A stretch of 64,000 nucleotides of DNA, taken from Apium graveolens (Eukaryota > Streptophyta > Magnoliopsida > Apiales > Apiaceae). Positions 1 through 11,121 of the stretch are shown here, one piece after another. The stretch is taken from NCBI RefSeq assembly GCF_009905375.1, contig NC_133648.1, forward strand, positions 88,474,307 to 88,538,306, written 5' to 3'. Both the position numbers and the translations under genes were made by a program. Within the stretch, counting starts at the first letter, position 1, and every line of letters begins with the position of its first letter. The notes under the pieces are model-generated. The model was not told the origin of the DNA and did no database searches. It saw only the letters and a program-made list of their open reading frames with translations.

Positions 1-1158
1 GGTCAATCCTTTCCATGGCGATATCTTGAGTAATACATGCTCTCCTTCCTGGTAGTCCATGTCTTTCCTAGCTTGATCTGCATAATTACGTTGTCGATTT
101 TGCGCTATTTCGAGTCGCTTCCGGATAAGTTCTATCTTCTCCTTGGTTTGTTGAATCAATCCTGGACCTAAAATTTTGCGTTCTCCCACTTCATCCAATA
201 CACATGTGATCAGCATTTTCTTCCGTATAAAGCTTCATAAGGTGGCATCCCAATGCTCGCATGATAGTTGTTATTGTAAGAAAATTCGACTAACGGTAAA
301 TGCTCGTCCCAACTACCTTCAAAATCAATCACGCAGACTCGCAACATATATTTAATTATTTAAATAGTTCTTTCACTTTGTCCGTCTGTTTGCGGATGAT
401 AATCGGTACTCATATTTAATTTGGTTATGAGGCATTCTTAAAATTATCTCCAAAATCTTAAATTGAAATGTGGATTTCGATCAGATTGATATTAGGACTC
501 CATGTCGCATTACAATCTCTTTGGGATATAAGTGCACTTACTTGTCGAGTGAAAATCTTTCGTTGATTGGTAGAAAACGTGCTGACTTTGTTAGTCTGTC
601 GATAATCACCCAAATTGCGTCATGATTCGCTATGGTCCTTGGAAGTCCTACCACAAAATCCTTCGCTAAATGTTCCCATTTCCATTCTGGAATATCCAGT
701 GGTTGTAATAATCCACTTGGACGTTGGTGTTCTGCTTTGAATCGTTGGCACGGGTAGCATTTACTTACCCACTCTGCTATTTCTTTCTTCATATTTGGCC
801 CCCAAAATTTTTCTTTCAGATCTTGATACATTTTTGTACTTCCTGGATGTATGGAATATCTTGAACTGTGAGCATCTCGTAGTATTTCTTCTTTTAGTTC
901 TGGCACATTAGGTATCCAGATTCTTGATAAAAAGCGTAGAATTCCTTCATTATCCTTTTGAGTTGTCATTTCTTCTCTAATTAAATTGTCTTCATCATGA
1001 CTCATCACCTCTTCTTGGCATCTTCGAATCTTTTCCAATAATTCTTGTTGGAATGTCATTGCATATATAACTTCATTAGATTCATTTAAAATATGAATCT
1101 CAATTTCCAATTTTTCGAATTCTCTAACTAATTCTTTTGAAGAAGTCAACAAATTCAA
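1..1158 (-). pseudogene. Ty3/gypsy integrase fragment (broken)
   Basis: Integrase part of a chromovirus-type gypsy polyprotein, read on the minus strand. The best open piece (538-1158, 206 aa) shows the N-terminal zinc-binding region ([10 protein letters not shown], then CYPCQR) and the first catalytic Asp near residue 167 in the DFVVGLP context. Positions 1-537 continue into the rest of the core and the C-terminal part (the PYEALYG-like stretch and the K(I/V)SPWKGL-like end are visible), but with frame breaks. It is collinear with the RNase H piece at 1159-1725 and closely resembles the G2 polyprotein. The element runs off the left edge, so its LTRs are not seen. Confidence 0.85.
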
Positions 1159-1725
1159 TTTTTCTTTTCAGCTTAGCGCATCTGCCACGACGTTCGCTTT
1201 TCCTGAATGATAGCTGATTGTAACATCATAGTCGTTGATCAACTCTAACCATCGTCACTATCTCATGTTAAGTTCCTTCCGCATAAAGATATACTTTAAA
1301 CTCTTATGATCTGTGTAGATTTCATATTTTTCACCGTAAAGATAGTGTCTCCATAGTTTCAGTGCAAATATAATTGCTCTAGTTCCAGACTATGCATAGG
1401 ATATTTCTTTTCATGAGGTTTTAATTATCTCGAAGCATATGCAATTACATTACCTTGTTGCATCAATACACATCCCAATCCTCGATATGAGGTGTCGCTA
1501 ACGAAATCTCCTTGTTCATCCGGTAACACAAGTACCGGTGCAGTTACTAACCGATTTTTCAATTCTTGAAAACTTTCTTCACACTTGTCATCCCATACAA
1601 ACTTTTCACTTTTTCGAGTCAACTTGATCAGTGGTGTTGCCATCTTCACAAATTCTTTGACAAATTTTCTGTAGTAACCTGCCAATCCCAAGAAACTTCT
1701 GACTTCTGTCGGTGTCTTTTCAACT
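1159..1725 (-). pseudogene. Ty3/gypsy RT thumb / RNase H fragment (broken)
   Basis: Continuation of the same minus-strand polyprotein. The open piece 1425-1691 (88 aa) begins in the RT connection motif ([11 protein letters not shown]) and enters RNase H, where the first catalytic Asp region ([14 protein letters not shown]) is seen. Further stops separate it from the downstream integrase. The fragment ends abruptly at 1725, where truncated G1 LTR sequence starts in the opposite orientation. This is a rearrangement junction rather than an element end. Confidence 0.8.
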
Positions 1726-3479
1726 GGATCATCCTTATGGGAATATTATTTAAATAATAATATTCAGATACTTTCTAACATATCAGGACTGATTTATTTT
1801 ATTAAATCAGCGTTACTCTAAACATTCTTTAAAATGTTTTCGAGTCTTCAAAATGATTTTAACAGTTAGGGCGGATCCCAAAACTCATTTTTATATTTAA
1901 GATCCTCCTTTCGAAGGGGATTTAAATACTCGCTCAAAACCTGAGGGATCCGGCTCTGTGGTGTGTTTTATATTCGCAACAAGGTTGCTATTTTGATAAA
2001 AGAGTTTTTGATTACTTACCCAACACTCGGGAAGTAAAATTCTTGGAACAAGTTAATCCATTAACAGGCATCGCCTGGGAAATATCTGTGAGTTTTCCTT
2101 TCCAACTAGATACGACTTCTTGGTGGAGCCGTATCAACAAGTTTCTACTTGGGGAAAGGGGGGACGAGCTTTACATTTCAGAGTCATGGATTTCATCTGA
2201 ACTAGGAGTGGCGTAAGTGGTCGAGTGGCGCCGGCTCAACCTTATTATATTGGCCCAAATGGCCTGGAAGTTCCGCTAAGACGGTCCATTCCTTAGGAGT
2301 CCAGTGTTCGGTTGACAAGTAAATCCGACAGGTTCTCCTCTACATGTAGAAAATGGCGGGGTTGCACTACTACGACTGATCATCGTAAGTGGTCTTCCTA
2401 GCGCGGCAAACTCCCGTAATGAGTTCATCATCCAATTGGATATTTCTGCAACACTACCCAGAGCACTTCGATAGAAAGGCTACGGTTGGGCGATTGTTGA
2501 GTGTTGGCAGGGTCGAGTTTTCAAAATGATGTTTGCATCAAATGAAGTATCTCGTAACTTCATTTTATTTTGATGATATTTTAAAGATTGATTCTATACA
2601 AGTTTTGTCTTGCAGCTTAATCTATGGGATGAACTATTTATACATTAAACGGTGGTAGTTCAATTAGTATTCGGAAAAGATATAAGTATATTGGAGTATC
2701 TTGTAACTTCATCTTTTAAACTTATATCTAGTAAATGATTATCTTGTGCATGTCAAAGATTTTCAGAAAAACGTTGAGACAAGGTTAGATATATGAGATC
2801 ACCTTGCAATGATATTTTTATACAGTTATAAACTGGAACTCTGTGTACATTATACATGTCAGAGGATTTCAAAGATTGTGAAAAGTATATATGTATATAT
2901 ATATACTGAATATTTTGCGACTTGGTCGCGTTAAGATATCAGCTTGGTTCATTTCTTCTTGACCAAGACTTTCATGAGTACTATGAGAATGCTCATATAA
3001 TGTTAATTATTATACATATTATATTGGTGGGCTTGTTGCTCACCCTTGCTTTCTTCTTTCATCACATAACAACAGATTGAAAAGATGAACATGACCAAGC
3101 TTCCAATTCGCAAGCGATTAGGAAACGTTCCGCAGTTTTCTGGAAGCATTGATGCCGCTATAGCTGAGGTAGAAATTACCAATAGGCTAGACTTTCAACT
3201 TCTGATGTACCAGACGTATGTATCTATATGAATTGTAATAATGGCAAAGAAATGTAAATTTATTCAGAAACCCTTTTAAGGTGTAACGGTTTATAATTGT
3301 GGAATAAAATGACTTGTGTTATTTTTGGTATTCATCTCTGAGACTATAACTTGTGGTGTGTGTGTTTATTGTGGGGTCACAGTACAGAGTAGTTGATTGT
3401 TTATTAAGATTGGGTGTTATTAAGGGAAATGGAACTCGTGACAACCCGGATCCCCGACCCCGGATTTGGGGGTGTTACA
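1726..3479 (+). repeat. G1 5' LTR, truncated at its start
   Basis: It aligns with 11095-11121 plus 23796-25528 of the 3' LTR and ends in GGTGTTACA just before the PBS. The first ~2425 bp (equivalent of 8670-11094) are missing. The join to an unrelated minus-strand pol fragment at 1725/1726 shows no LTR terminus, so the loss was by deletion or recombination. Confidence 0.88.
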
Positions 3480-3483
3480 GAAA

Positions 3484-3496
3484 TGGTATCAGAGCC
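3484..3496 (+). other. G1 primer binding site, initiator-Met tRNA type
   Basis: TGGTATCAGAGCC, four bases after the LTR end at 3479. This matches the complement of the plant initiator-Met tRNA 3' end used by most plant LTR elements. Confidence 0.9.
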
Positions 3497-3671
3497 AAGC
3501 GTTATAAACCTCAGAGATGATGTGACGTTAAAATAATAAGTTCACTAAGATAATAAGAACTTTTGCCAAGTTCATAGTCGGGCTACCTAACGTAGTACTG
3601 ACAGTTAAAACCCTTACGGGAACCCTTATAAATATTATGATAATAACATAATTCGTTCTCGTATAGGGCAG

Positions 3672-4305
3672 CGGGGCACCGAACCCTGAGGTTCAGGAGC
3701 ATCAGCATGAGGATGTTTTATTACATGTTGGAGATCAAATTGTGAATCCGATAGAGTACCCTAACGAGGGACCGGATGAGATTCATATTGAGAATGTTGC
3801 GGTTGAGGATGTTATCCCAGAAGGGATTGTTTCTGAGGAGGATCTCGTGGAGGATCCTGACGAGAATGAAGAGAGGACCGCTGAGGAATTGATGACCGTA
3901 GTCAGGGCGACTACCAGAGCAAGAATTGCTGTGAGGGTGGCACCAGAGGATGAAGAGTTACCAAGGGCACAAAGGTTAATGAGGGCAGAAGGAGTGGGGC
4001 CTTCCACGACACCAATTATACCAGTATCAGACCCTCTTCCATAGGTTCCTGAAGACATCCATGAGGTTCCACCAATTCATGTTCCCTCCCCTGTACAGAG
4101 CCCAACACCTACTGAGGAAATGCCACCTTTATCTCCTGCACCATTGTCACCTGATACTGTGCTTGGTTATCCATTTGGATCTCATGGGTCTACACCACCT
4201 GCACCCCATGGACTGCTAGATGCTACCACTCAGGCTTCTCTTATCGCCAATTATCATATGACTTGGGGTGGCCTGTCTGAGGCCCGTAACGAGGGAAAGA
4301 CTTAA
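3672..4305 (+). pseudogene. G1 leader ORF upstream of gag, function unknown
   Basis: One reading frame stays open from about 3672 to 4305 (about 210 codons) except for a TAG at 4042-4044. The N-terminal half is very acidic (many Glu/Asp: runs like VEDPDENEE); the C-terminal half is rich in Pro and Ser. I recognise no domain. It lies between the PBS and the gag remnant. G3 carries the same acidic stretch (59595-59764), while G2 (14748-15260) and G4 (41171-41629) have different proteins at the same place. It is less broken than the pol region behind it, which may only reflect its short length. The start codon is not identifiable; an ATG lies inside at 3707. Confidence 0.5.
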
Positions 4306-4689
4306 GCAAAGTAAGTAAGACAAATATCCAGAGATTCTCAAAAATTTTCCAAGTATTATGCCCCCACAAGGAATAAGATTAGGGGCAAACCTTGAATGTG
4401 ATAATCAGGGAGGTCACAGTTAAGATATAAGGAACCCAGAACATACTGAAGTGGAAAATAAGGATTTTAACGTATAAGATAACTCCAAGTATGGGAGAAG
4501 GATGAAATATTTCATACTAAGGAAACAGAAGGTCAAGTAAGGAAAGGAGACCCGAGAAGGTACTCCTATACGGCAATTTATGGACCTGTCTAAAAAGAAC
4601 TTAGACTATGATCCCCAACCTCCACATTGAGAAAACAATGCGGTGAGAAATTCTTTCTGGTCCTTTAAGTCGCTAAGCTCTCAGAGTTC
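4306..4689 (+). other. G1 spacer between leader ORF and gag remnant
   Basis: No ORF or motif recognised. It is purine-rich on the plus strand. The stretch from about 4370 is found again in G3 (58704 downward on the minus strand), directly abutting the captured pol fragment there. Confidence 0.5.
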
Positions 4690-4965
4690 CAAAGAAGAAG
4701 CTGACCCAGTCGAGTCAAGAGCTTGGCTAAAGGAAATATAGGAATCATTTGAGATTCTAAATGAGTTACGAATCACAAAAGACTATTTTTGTCACTTACC
4801 CTCCTAAGAGAGAGGCCACCCGCTGGTGAAAGTCCAAGGAAGGCACGGAGCCAGAGGTTACAATAAACTGATTAAAGTTCAGTCAATTGTTTTCAGGAAA
4901 GTACTTCCCAAGCTTATGGAGAGAGTGTAAAAGCTTTAGAGCCAGAACAAAGGCGGACGAGTATG
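4690..4965 (+). pseudogene. G1 gag remnant
   Basis: Conceptual translation around 4715-4930 reads like the retrotransposon gag core of G2: a RAWLKEI-like motif followed by the equivalents of the FASYYLKNEATYWW and FLEKYFPQF segments. It is interrupted by several stops and small indels (for example a stop right after the WLKEI motif). No zinc knuckle can be read behind it. The matching region of G3 is 58125-58400 on the minus strand. Confidence 0.6.
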
Positions 4966-7920
4966 ATGAATTATGAATCTAAGTTGTAAAAGTTGTCAAG
5001 ATTCATTCTGAGGACACGAATCCAGAATGACGGGATGTTTGAAATCAATGCTTATGTTGTGTTGGTTCATGAAATAATGATAAGAGAAAGGAAAATAAAA
5101 AGAAACTGAAGTGGAAAGGAATATAAAGGCAATAGAGTTTGAGGAATAATAAGGAAGTTGGGTATGAGGAAACCCTAAAAACTCGTAGCAATAGAAATAG
5201 AAAAGTATGTAATCGTCAGGATGAGGGTGATTCACCATGAGTTAAATTGATGGTTGAAGGCATAAGAGATACATATATTTTATCCCCTGTAAGTTGGGAG
5301 GATTCGACGAAACCTTGAGATAGTTCGAAGGATAAATAATGAGACGCGGATAGACTGAGGAGACAAGGAAGTAAGAAATTAGGAAAATTGGATGAAGGAA
5401 GTGACCTTCAAGAATGTGAAGTGTAAGACCGGTGGCTTGATACCCAGGAAGGGAGACGCCAGGTATGAGAGATATCCCAACATTGAGATGACTGTTGAGA
5501 TAAACAACAAAAGTAAATACAGAATTATTAAGAAGAAGTTCACGTTGAACACGACCAATATCTTCCAGAACATCCTTGTTATCGTTACCAAATCAAGCAA
5601 GAAAAGTAGATAACCGTAGTTATCTTTTGGATGCCATATTGATTGACCTCATTTTGAATACAGATGTTATTGTGAAATTAGGCATATACTATCGAGGTGG
5701 GAATGATTGAATAAGACACCCTTATCAGGGATATATGACTTGATTTATCCATGGAAGGATGCATGTACCTTTTTAAAGGTGGAATTAAAGATAGAACATC
5801 GGTAACTTAAAATGAATCCTAGGGGAATGCATAAAGGTTGGCATTTCACCCTTAATAGGGATAGTATGAGTTTTGACAGTATGAATTGGAAAGGATTAAG
5901 GTAATAACAACCTTTAAGTATCAGTGGAGAAATTTTTCAGAAACATATAGACAATGGTTCTAGTATTAGCAAAGGGTATTTTGATATGCCCTGTATCTAG
6001 GGAATACAGGAGGAACGATTCAAGGATAACCTTAAAGGTTTTACAAGGGGAAAGGTAATATTCAAAATTCTCAAGAATAGAAATTTTGATAAAGGAAATA
6101 TGACGTAATAAAAATAATGCCAAGTGGGGCACATGTTAAACCATGAGAAAGTATAGATTGAACCCAACGAAGGTCAAAAATGGTGAAAACAAGAAGGACC
6201 TAAGATAAGAGACGTCCTAAGTATGATCGAGAGTCAGTCGTGACAATGATTAACCTCTAAAGACTGAGGCAATAACTTATGGAAAAATGGTGGTATTTTT
6301 TTTAACTCATCAGATTTTAAGGAAAATATCTTCACACAAGCAGTGATTGGAAATGAGGTAGAAAATTTAGTTGGAGATCGTTCAAACGACATTGATTGTA
6401 AGGAAATTTTACTATCAGGAAAGGCCAAAGAGGTGGCCGACACTTTAAGTGTAAGAGAGCAATTATAGGCGCTCATGCCAGAGGAATACAGTGATGATGG
6501 TTGAAGCCGTAAAGGTTGTCTTATGGTTTGGAAGATTGACATTCCTTCTGATGACTGTGCAATACCCAACCGTAATAGTAGTTGGTAAAGGTTTAAAATC
6601 GTGTAATCACCATGAGCGGGCTATCTATCTTAGAAGGTCCTATCTTGAGAATAATCCAGGACCATGTTTCAAAAAGGACTAAACGAACCTTTGAGTTAAG
6701 TCTTCTATTGAAGGCATATGATTAATAATGGTATTAACCTGCTATCGTTGCTTTGATTGAAACTCTTCTGCAATTTTATCTGCTTGATGTCATGAAAGTA
6801 CGTCAGGATCTGGAGTGTTCTTCATGAATTATGAATGGGGATTATGTTAACTCCTTAGAAGAATTCGATACGACAGGTATGGACTCCGTATGGTTAGCTA
6901 TTAAGATTCCAAGGAAAACGAATGACTACCGTAGGTCCGTGGTGGACTATAGTAATGCATCAACGACTCTTTGAATAATGAGCCGATTACAACCGCGAGA
7001 GTTGTATGGTAATGAATGTTGAGATTGAGTACCACTAATCGGGTTGTGGTGATGTATAAGTTATCATTGATAGACTAATTAAGTCGATTATCTACCTATT
7101 GAATACTTATTCCTTCTTATCAATAGAGAGTCGTATTACTATACGAGGAAGGTTGCAGTGCAAGCATAGTATTCTAGTAATGATGATGTCTAGAATGAGA
7201 TCCCAGATTCGATTTTCGATGTCGAGGGAGTTTCAAAGGTGATTGTGTATAAGCTGGAGGAAGAGCATGGGTCCATAGAATGATGGACGGAATAGCAAAA
7301 ATATTTAGGCATGTGAAATACGATGCTATAATACTTGATGTTGATATATTTACGTATATGTTTTGTTTTCCTATGATAAACCTCTATAGTTCAGGGGTAG
7401 ATTCCAAGCCAGATATTTTGTGGCAGTATATTTTATATATATAATTCTCTTCAATTCATTCTTTTCTCTCCTTTTCATTTCATATAAGCTGAGAAGAACA
7501 ACCCTTCCAGAAGGGGAGGTATTGCCGAATGACTATTTATCTGTGTGATAGAAGCCTAGTAGGATACCACATGTTGTTTAATTGCTTGTCAAGTACTAAA
7601 GGTTGGTCACCTTCTATACTAACTATGCAATAGAACAAGTGTTCATGATCATAGTGATCTCTCAACAAATTCCTTTACTTCTATATGATGGATCAAGCTT
7701 CGAAGATAGAAGCAGCTAGAAAGGAGTAGTATCAGTGCAGTGGTATTCTGATTCTAACACGTTCGTGATACTAAGGTTGACGTGGTTATTAAAAGGTTAT
7801 AGAACGCTAACGAGCAAAAGTGTAACCAGTATAGTATTATGTACGGAAGATAGTAACGACTACAAACTGGAAAAGAATGGGTAGTGAGAAGCAAAAGCTA
7901 TAATGCTAGAAGCTATGATG
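4966..7920 (+). other. G1 interior, decayed, no recognisable RT
   Basis: About 3 kb without a recognisable RT, RNase H or protease motif in any frame. The only open pieces are short (for example 5392-5613, 6491-6682) and I would not call them genes. The segment 6310-6470 reappears almost unchanged in G3 (56621-56850, minus), so this unassignable DNA is part of the family and not a private insertion. It may be pol decayed beyond recognition or acquired sequence. Confidence 0.5.
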
Positions 7921-8640
7921 AGAGCCGGTGCAATAGACTTGGAAGAATTTGGAATGATCACTTAACGCGGATTAAGTTATCTCACGATAATCGATCGTAT
8001 GTCAGTATCGAGGTATCGCCTTATGAGATCCTTGAGGGAAGACAATGTCGATCTCCCTTATGATAGGATGAAGTAGTAGAGCACAAGATGCTCGGACCCG
8101 AAGTAGTTCAAAGGACCAAGGATATAATAGATCTAATCAGAGGACGGCTGGTAGTAGCCCAAGATGGACATAAGAAGTATGCTGATTTGACTCGAAAGGA
8201 CAAAGAGTATTATAAAATAGGGGACCTAGTGATGTTAAAGGTATCCCTTGGAAATGATTGATGAGGTTCGGAAAGAAAGAAAAGCTAAGTCTATAATTTG
8301 TTGGACCCTTGGATATATTAAGACATATTGGGAAGTTAGCATACGAGCTAGCCCTACCCCCGAACCTGTAGCAAATTCATAACGTGTTCCACGTATCAAT
8401 GTTAAGGAAGTATAATTCGGATGCCAGATAAATAGGGGCATATGAGCGCATAGACATGTAACCAAACGTAACTTATATGGAGCAACCAGGAAGGGTTATA
8501 GATTGAAAAGGGACAAGTGCTTGGGAGAAGGGCTATCAAACTAGTCAGAGTTTGATGGTAGAACCACAATGTGGAAGATTGACTTGAGAGTTAGAAAGTG
8601 CAATGCTAAGAAAGTATCCCTATTCATTTTTCCTGATTCC
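7921..8640 (+). pseudogene. G1 integrase C-terminus with chromodomain, remnant
   Basis: Translation in shifting frames shows the end of a chromovirus integrase: WNDH, PYEILEG and RCRSPL-like motifs near 7950-8060, FGKK and VGP near 8265-8310, a LALPP..HNVFHVS stretch near 8345-8400, and the chromodomain tail with a YP(Y/H)-like end near 8600-8630. Stops and indels are frequent. Two adjacent stops (TGA TAG) after the RSPL motif and a 1-base loss before FGKK are shared with G3, so they predate both copies. Confidence 0.75.
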
Positions 8641-8650
8641 GGGACGGAAT

Positions 8651-8669
8651 CCTTTTAAGGAGGGGAGAC
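8651..8669 (+). other. G1 polypurine tract
   Basis: CCTTTTAAGGAGGGGAGAC, mostly purines, ends one base before the 3' LTR start TGTAATAACCCC at 8670. The complement is found at 54614-54633 beside the G3 LTR. Confidence 0.85.
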
Positions 8670-11121
8670 TGTAATAACCCCAAAATTTTTGAACTTTTAA
8701 TAACCCTTATGAATAGTATTTTGCTGATTATGCTGAATAAGAAAACTTTCCATGCCACACTATGTAGGAGTTCTTCTATTGTTATTCTGAGATCTTATTA
8801 GTACTTTATATGGGATATAAGTGTATGTAAAGATCGTCAGAATCCAAATACGAACACTTTGATTTTTCCCGAAAATCCACCAGATACCAAAAGAATTGAG
8901 TATAAGGGAACAGGATAAAAAGGATTTAAATTCAAGGATTATAAGAGAGGATCATAAAAGGAATATAATGTATTGAGAGAGGTTAAGGGAACCCAAGTAA
9001 TGAGATCCCGGGTATGATCCCTCAAACGATAAACGAGAACGAAAGTTAAGCAAACTGTATAACAGATCAACGGTCATTAGCAAAGTAATTAGAAGCTAAT
9101 CAAAGAGGCTAGTGAGGATGATGTCATCAAACCAATAAGAAGAGGACAAGTATGGGAAGATGACATAAGATTGATGACCTAAGCATGACCAAAAAGGAAG
9201 GAATTGTGGTTGATTATTAACCACACAATTTTACATGGTTAAAAGGGTAATTAAGCAAAACAAAAACCTAGCAACCAACCAAAACAAATCACAAACACAA
9301 AGACACATCTTGACTTCATTTCAAGCAACAAAGCTCTCGGCATTTCTTCTTTTTCAAAGAGGAAAATTTCAAAATCCAAGATCCAACCATTGTTAAATTG
9401 CAAGGTAATTATCCAAGGTTCCTTGTGATTAGTTATGGCTATCCTAGGAGTTTAAGCTCCAAATCCCTTCACAATCTCTTTCAATAAATCATTTAAGAAG
9501 AGAGTGAATAGTGTTTTCAAGAAATTTAAATTGTTTGATCTTGTGTTTTTGGTTAGATTAAGCTTTGCTAAGGACTTTCAAGGGTGATTCCAAGCTCCTT
9601 ATTTACTCTCACTCACCAAGGAAGGTATAATCTCTTAACCTAGCATTGTTATTGAATATTAAGAGCTTATTATGAGTAGGATAGTTCATGAGAAGCATGA
9701 TTCTTGTAGACTTAGAGTGTGGTTGGTTTTGTAATTAGTTGGAGTTGTAAATCTTGGATTATTGGTTAATGAACTTAAGTATAGTTTAATTCATGTTTGA
9801 GAATAATATAAATTGGAGAACTTGAGGTGTTGGGGCTGTTGTAGTATGGTATGAATGGATTTTGATTGTATGGATGAATTGTGGTTGATTTGGAGTAGAA
9901 TAAAAATTGGTAATCGCGTAAACATAGCCGTCGTAATGTCCGATTTACTTTAGACTGTTTTTGTTCTTAACATCAGGACCTGAGAAATCACTGTTAGGTT
10001 TCGACCACTGCCATGATTAGATAGTTCATGTTACGAGCTTCGTTTTGATATGTGGTTCTTTTGAATCCGATGTACGGTTTAGGAGAAACGACCGTTTTAA
10101 GTAACGGCGTTTCGCGAACGAACCATTACCACTCACCTTACTTTGAAACATTGGTTAAAGACCTTAAATGACTAATTGGAGTATGAAACATTTATGTAAA
10201 GTGTATTAGGCAGTTGGTAAGGCACTCACGAAAGAATCGCCTTAAAACTCTTAATGGTTAATTTATTAAAAATTGTGGAGCCGAGGGTACTCGAGCGACT
10301 TAAGAGAATCATTAAGCGCAAAGTGAGCGTTAGAGTCTAATTGGTTAAAATATAGATTCTTAAGCGACTTTGGTTTAATTCCAACTTATATGTGGTTTAT
10401 AGGTTACCAGACTCATCCAAGGACTTTTACCACCTCCAGTCAGTCAGGCAAGTTTTCTACCCGTTATACTGTTGTTGTGATGTATACATATGTATATGCA
10501 TTATCTTGTGATAGATGCATGGTGGTTAATTAGCAAATCTTGCGATATCTTGGAGCATGTGATATAGTATATATGCATGTCTGTTTCGTAATCTTGATAT
10601 ATATTGTTGATTCAATTGCTTATAAGTTGCATAATACCTATGCTAGAGATAAGCAGTAGTTGCGTATACCCTTAGTATAGGGGACCCAAAGGTGAACATT
10701 TCCTAAAACCGGGAGTCGATGTTCCCGAGTATATTATATATATATATTTATATATATATATATATAGATATAGTTTTCAAAACTATGAATCGAATAAGGT
10801 TTATTCGATAACTTTATTTTATTAATGAATATTATTTTGAATATTCATTCGAGGGCTTATGACTCCGTTTATTTTATTTAATGAATATTATTTTTGAATA
10901 TTCATTCGAGGACCTATAACTCCGCTTATTTACTAAATAATATTCTTTATTTTATTAAAGAATAATGTTTCGATAATCAAACTTATTTTCGATTATTCAA
11001 ATAAAGATCATACCTTCGTATAAGTATATCTTTGGTTATTTATTATTCATTTCAAGTATGAGTTTTAAAACTCCTACCTCCATTATTTTTATAAGGATCA
11101 TCCTTATGGGAATATTATTTA
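8670..11121 (+). repeat. G1 3' LTR, first part (upstream of G2)
   Basis: It starts TGTAATAACCCC after the polypurine tract. It is homologous to the complement of G3 LTR 50595-54613 and continues at 23796 once G2 and its target duplication are removed. It contains a TA-rich microsatellite (about 10730-10765) and two near-identical ~57-bp blocks at about 10820-10930 with internal inverted repeats (AATGAATATT...AATATTCATT). Confidence 0.9.
11117..11121 (+). repeat. G2 target-site duplication, left copy
   Basis: ATTTA directly before the G2 LTR start TG at 11122. The right copy, also ATTTA, is at 23791-23795. A perfect 5-bp duplication shows G2 is an undisturbed insertion. Confidence 0.95.

Noticed and set aside
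5392..5613. 73-aa ORF in the G1 interior
   Set aside because: Low support, overlapped by an opposite-strand frame of equal length; decayed sequence.
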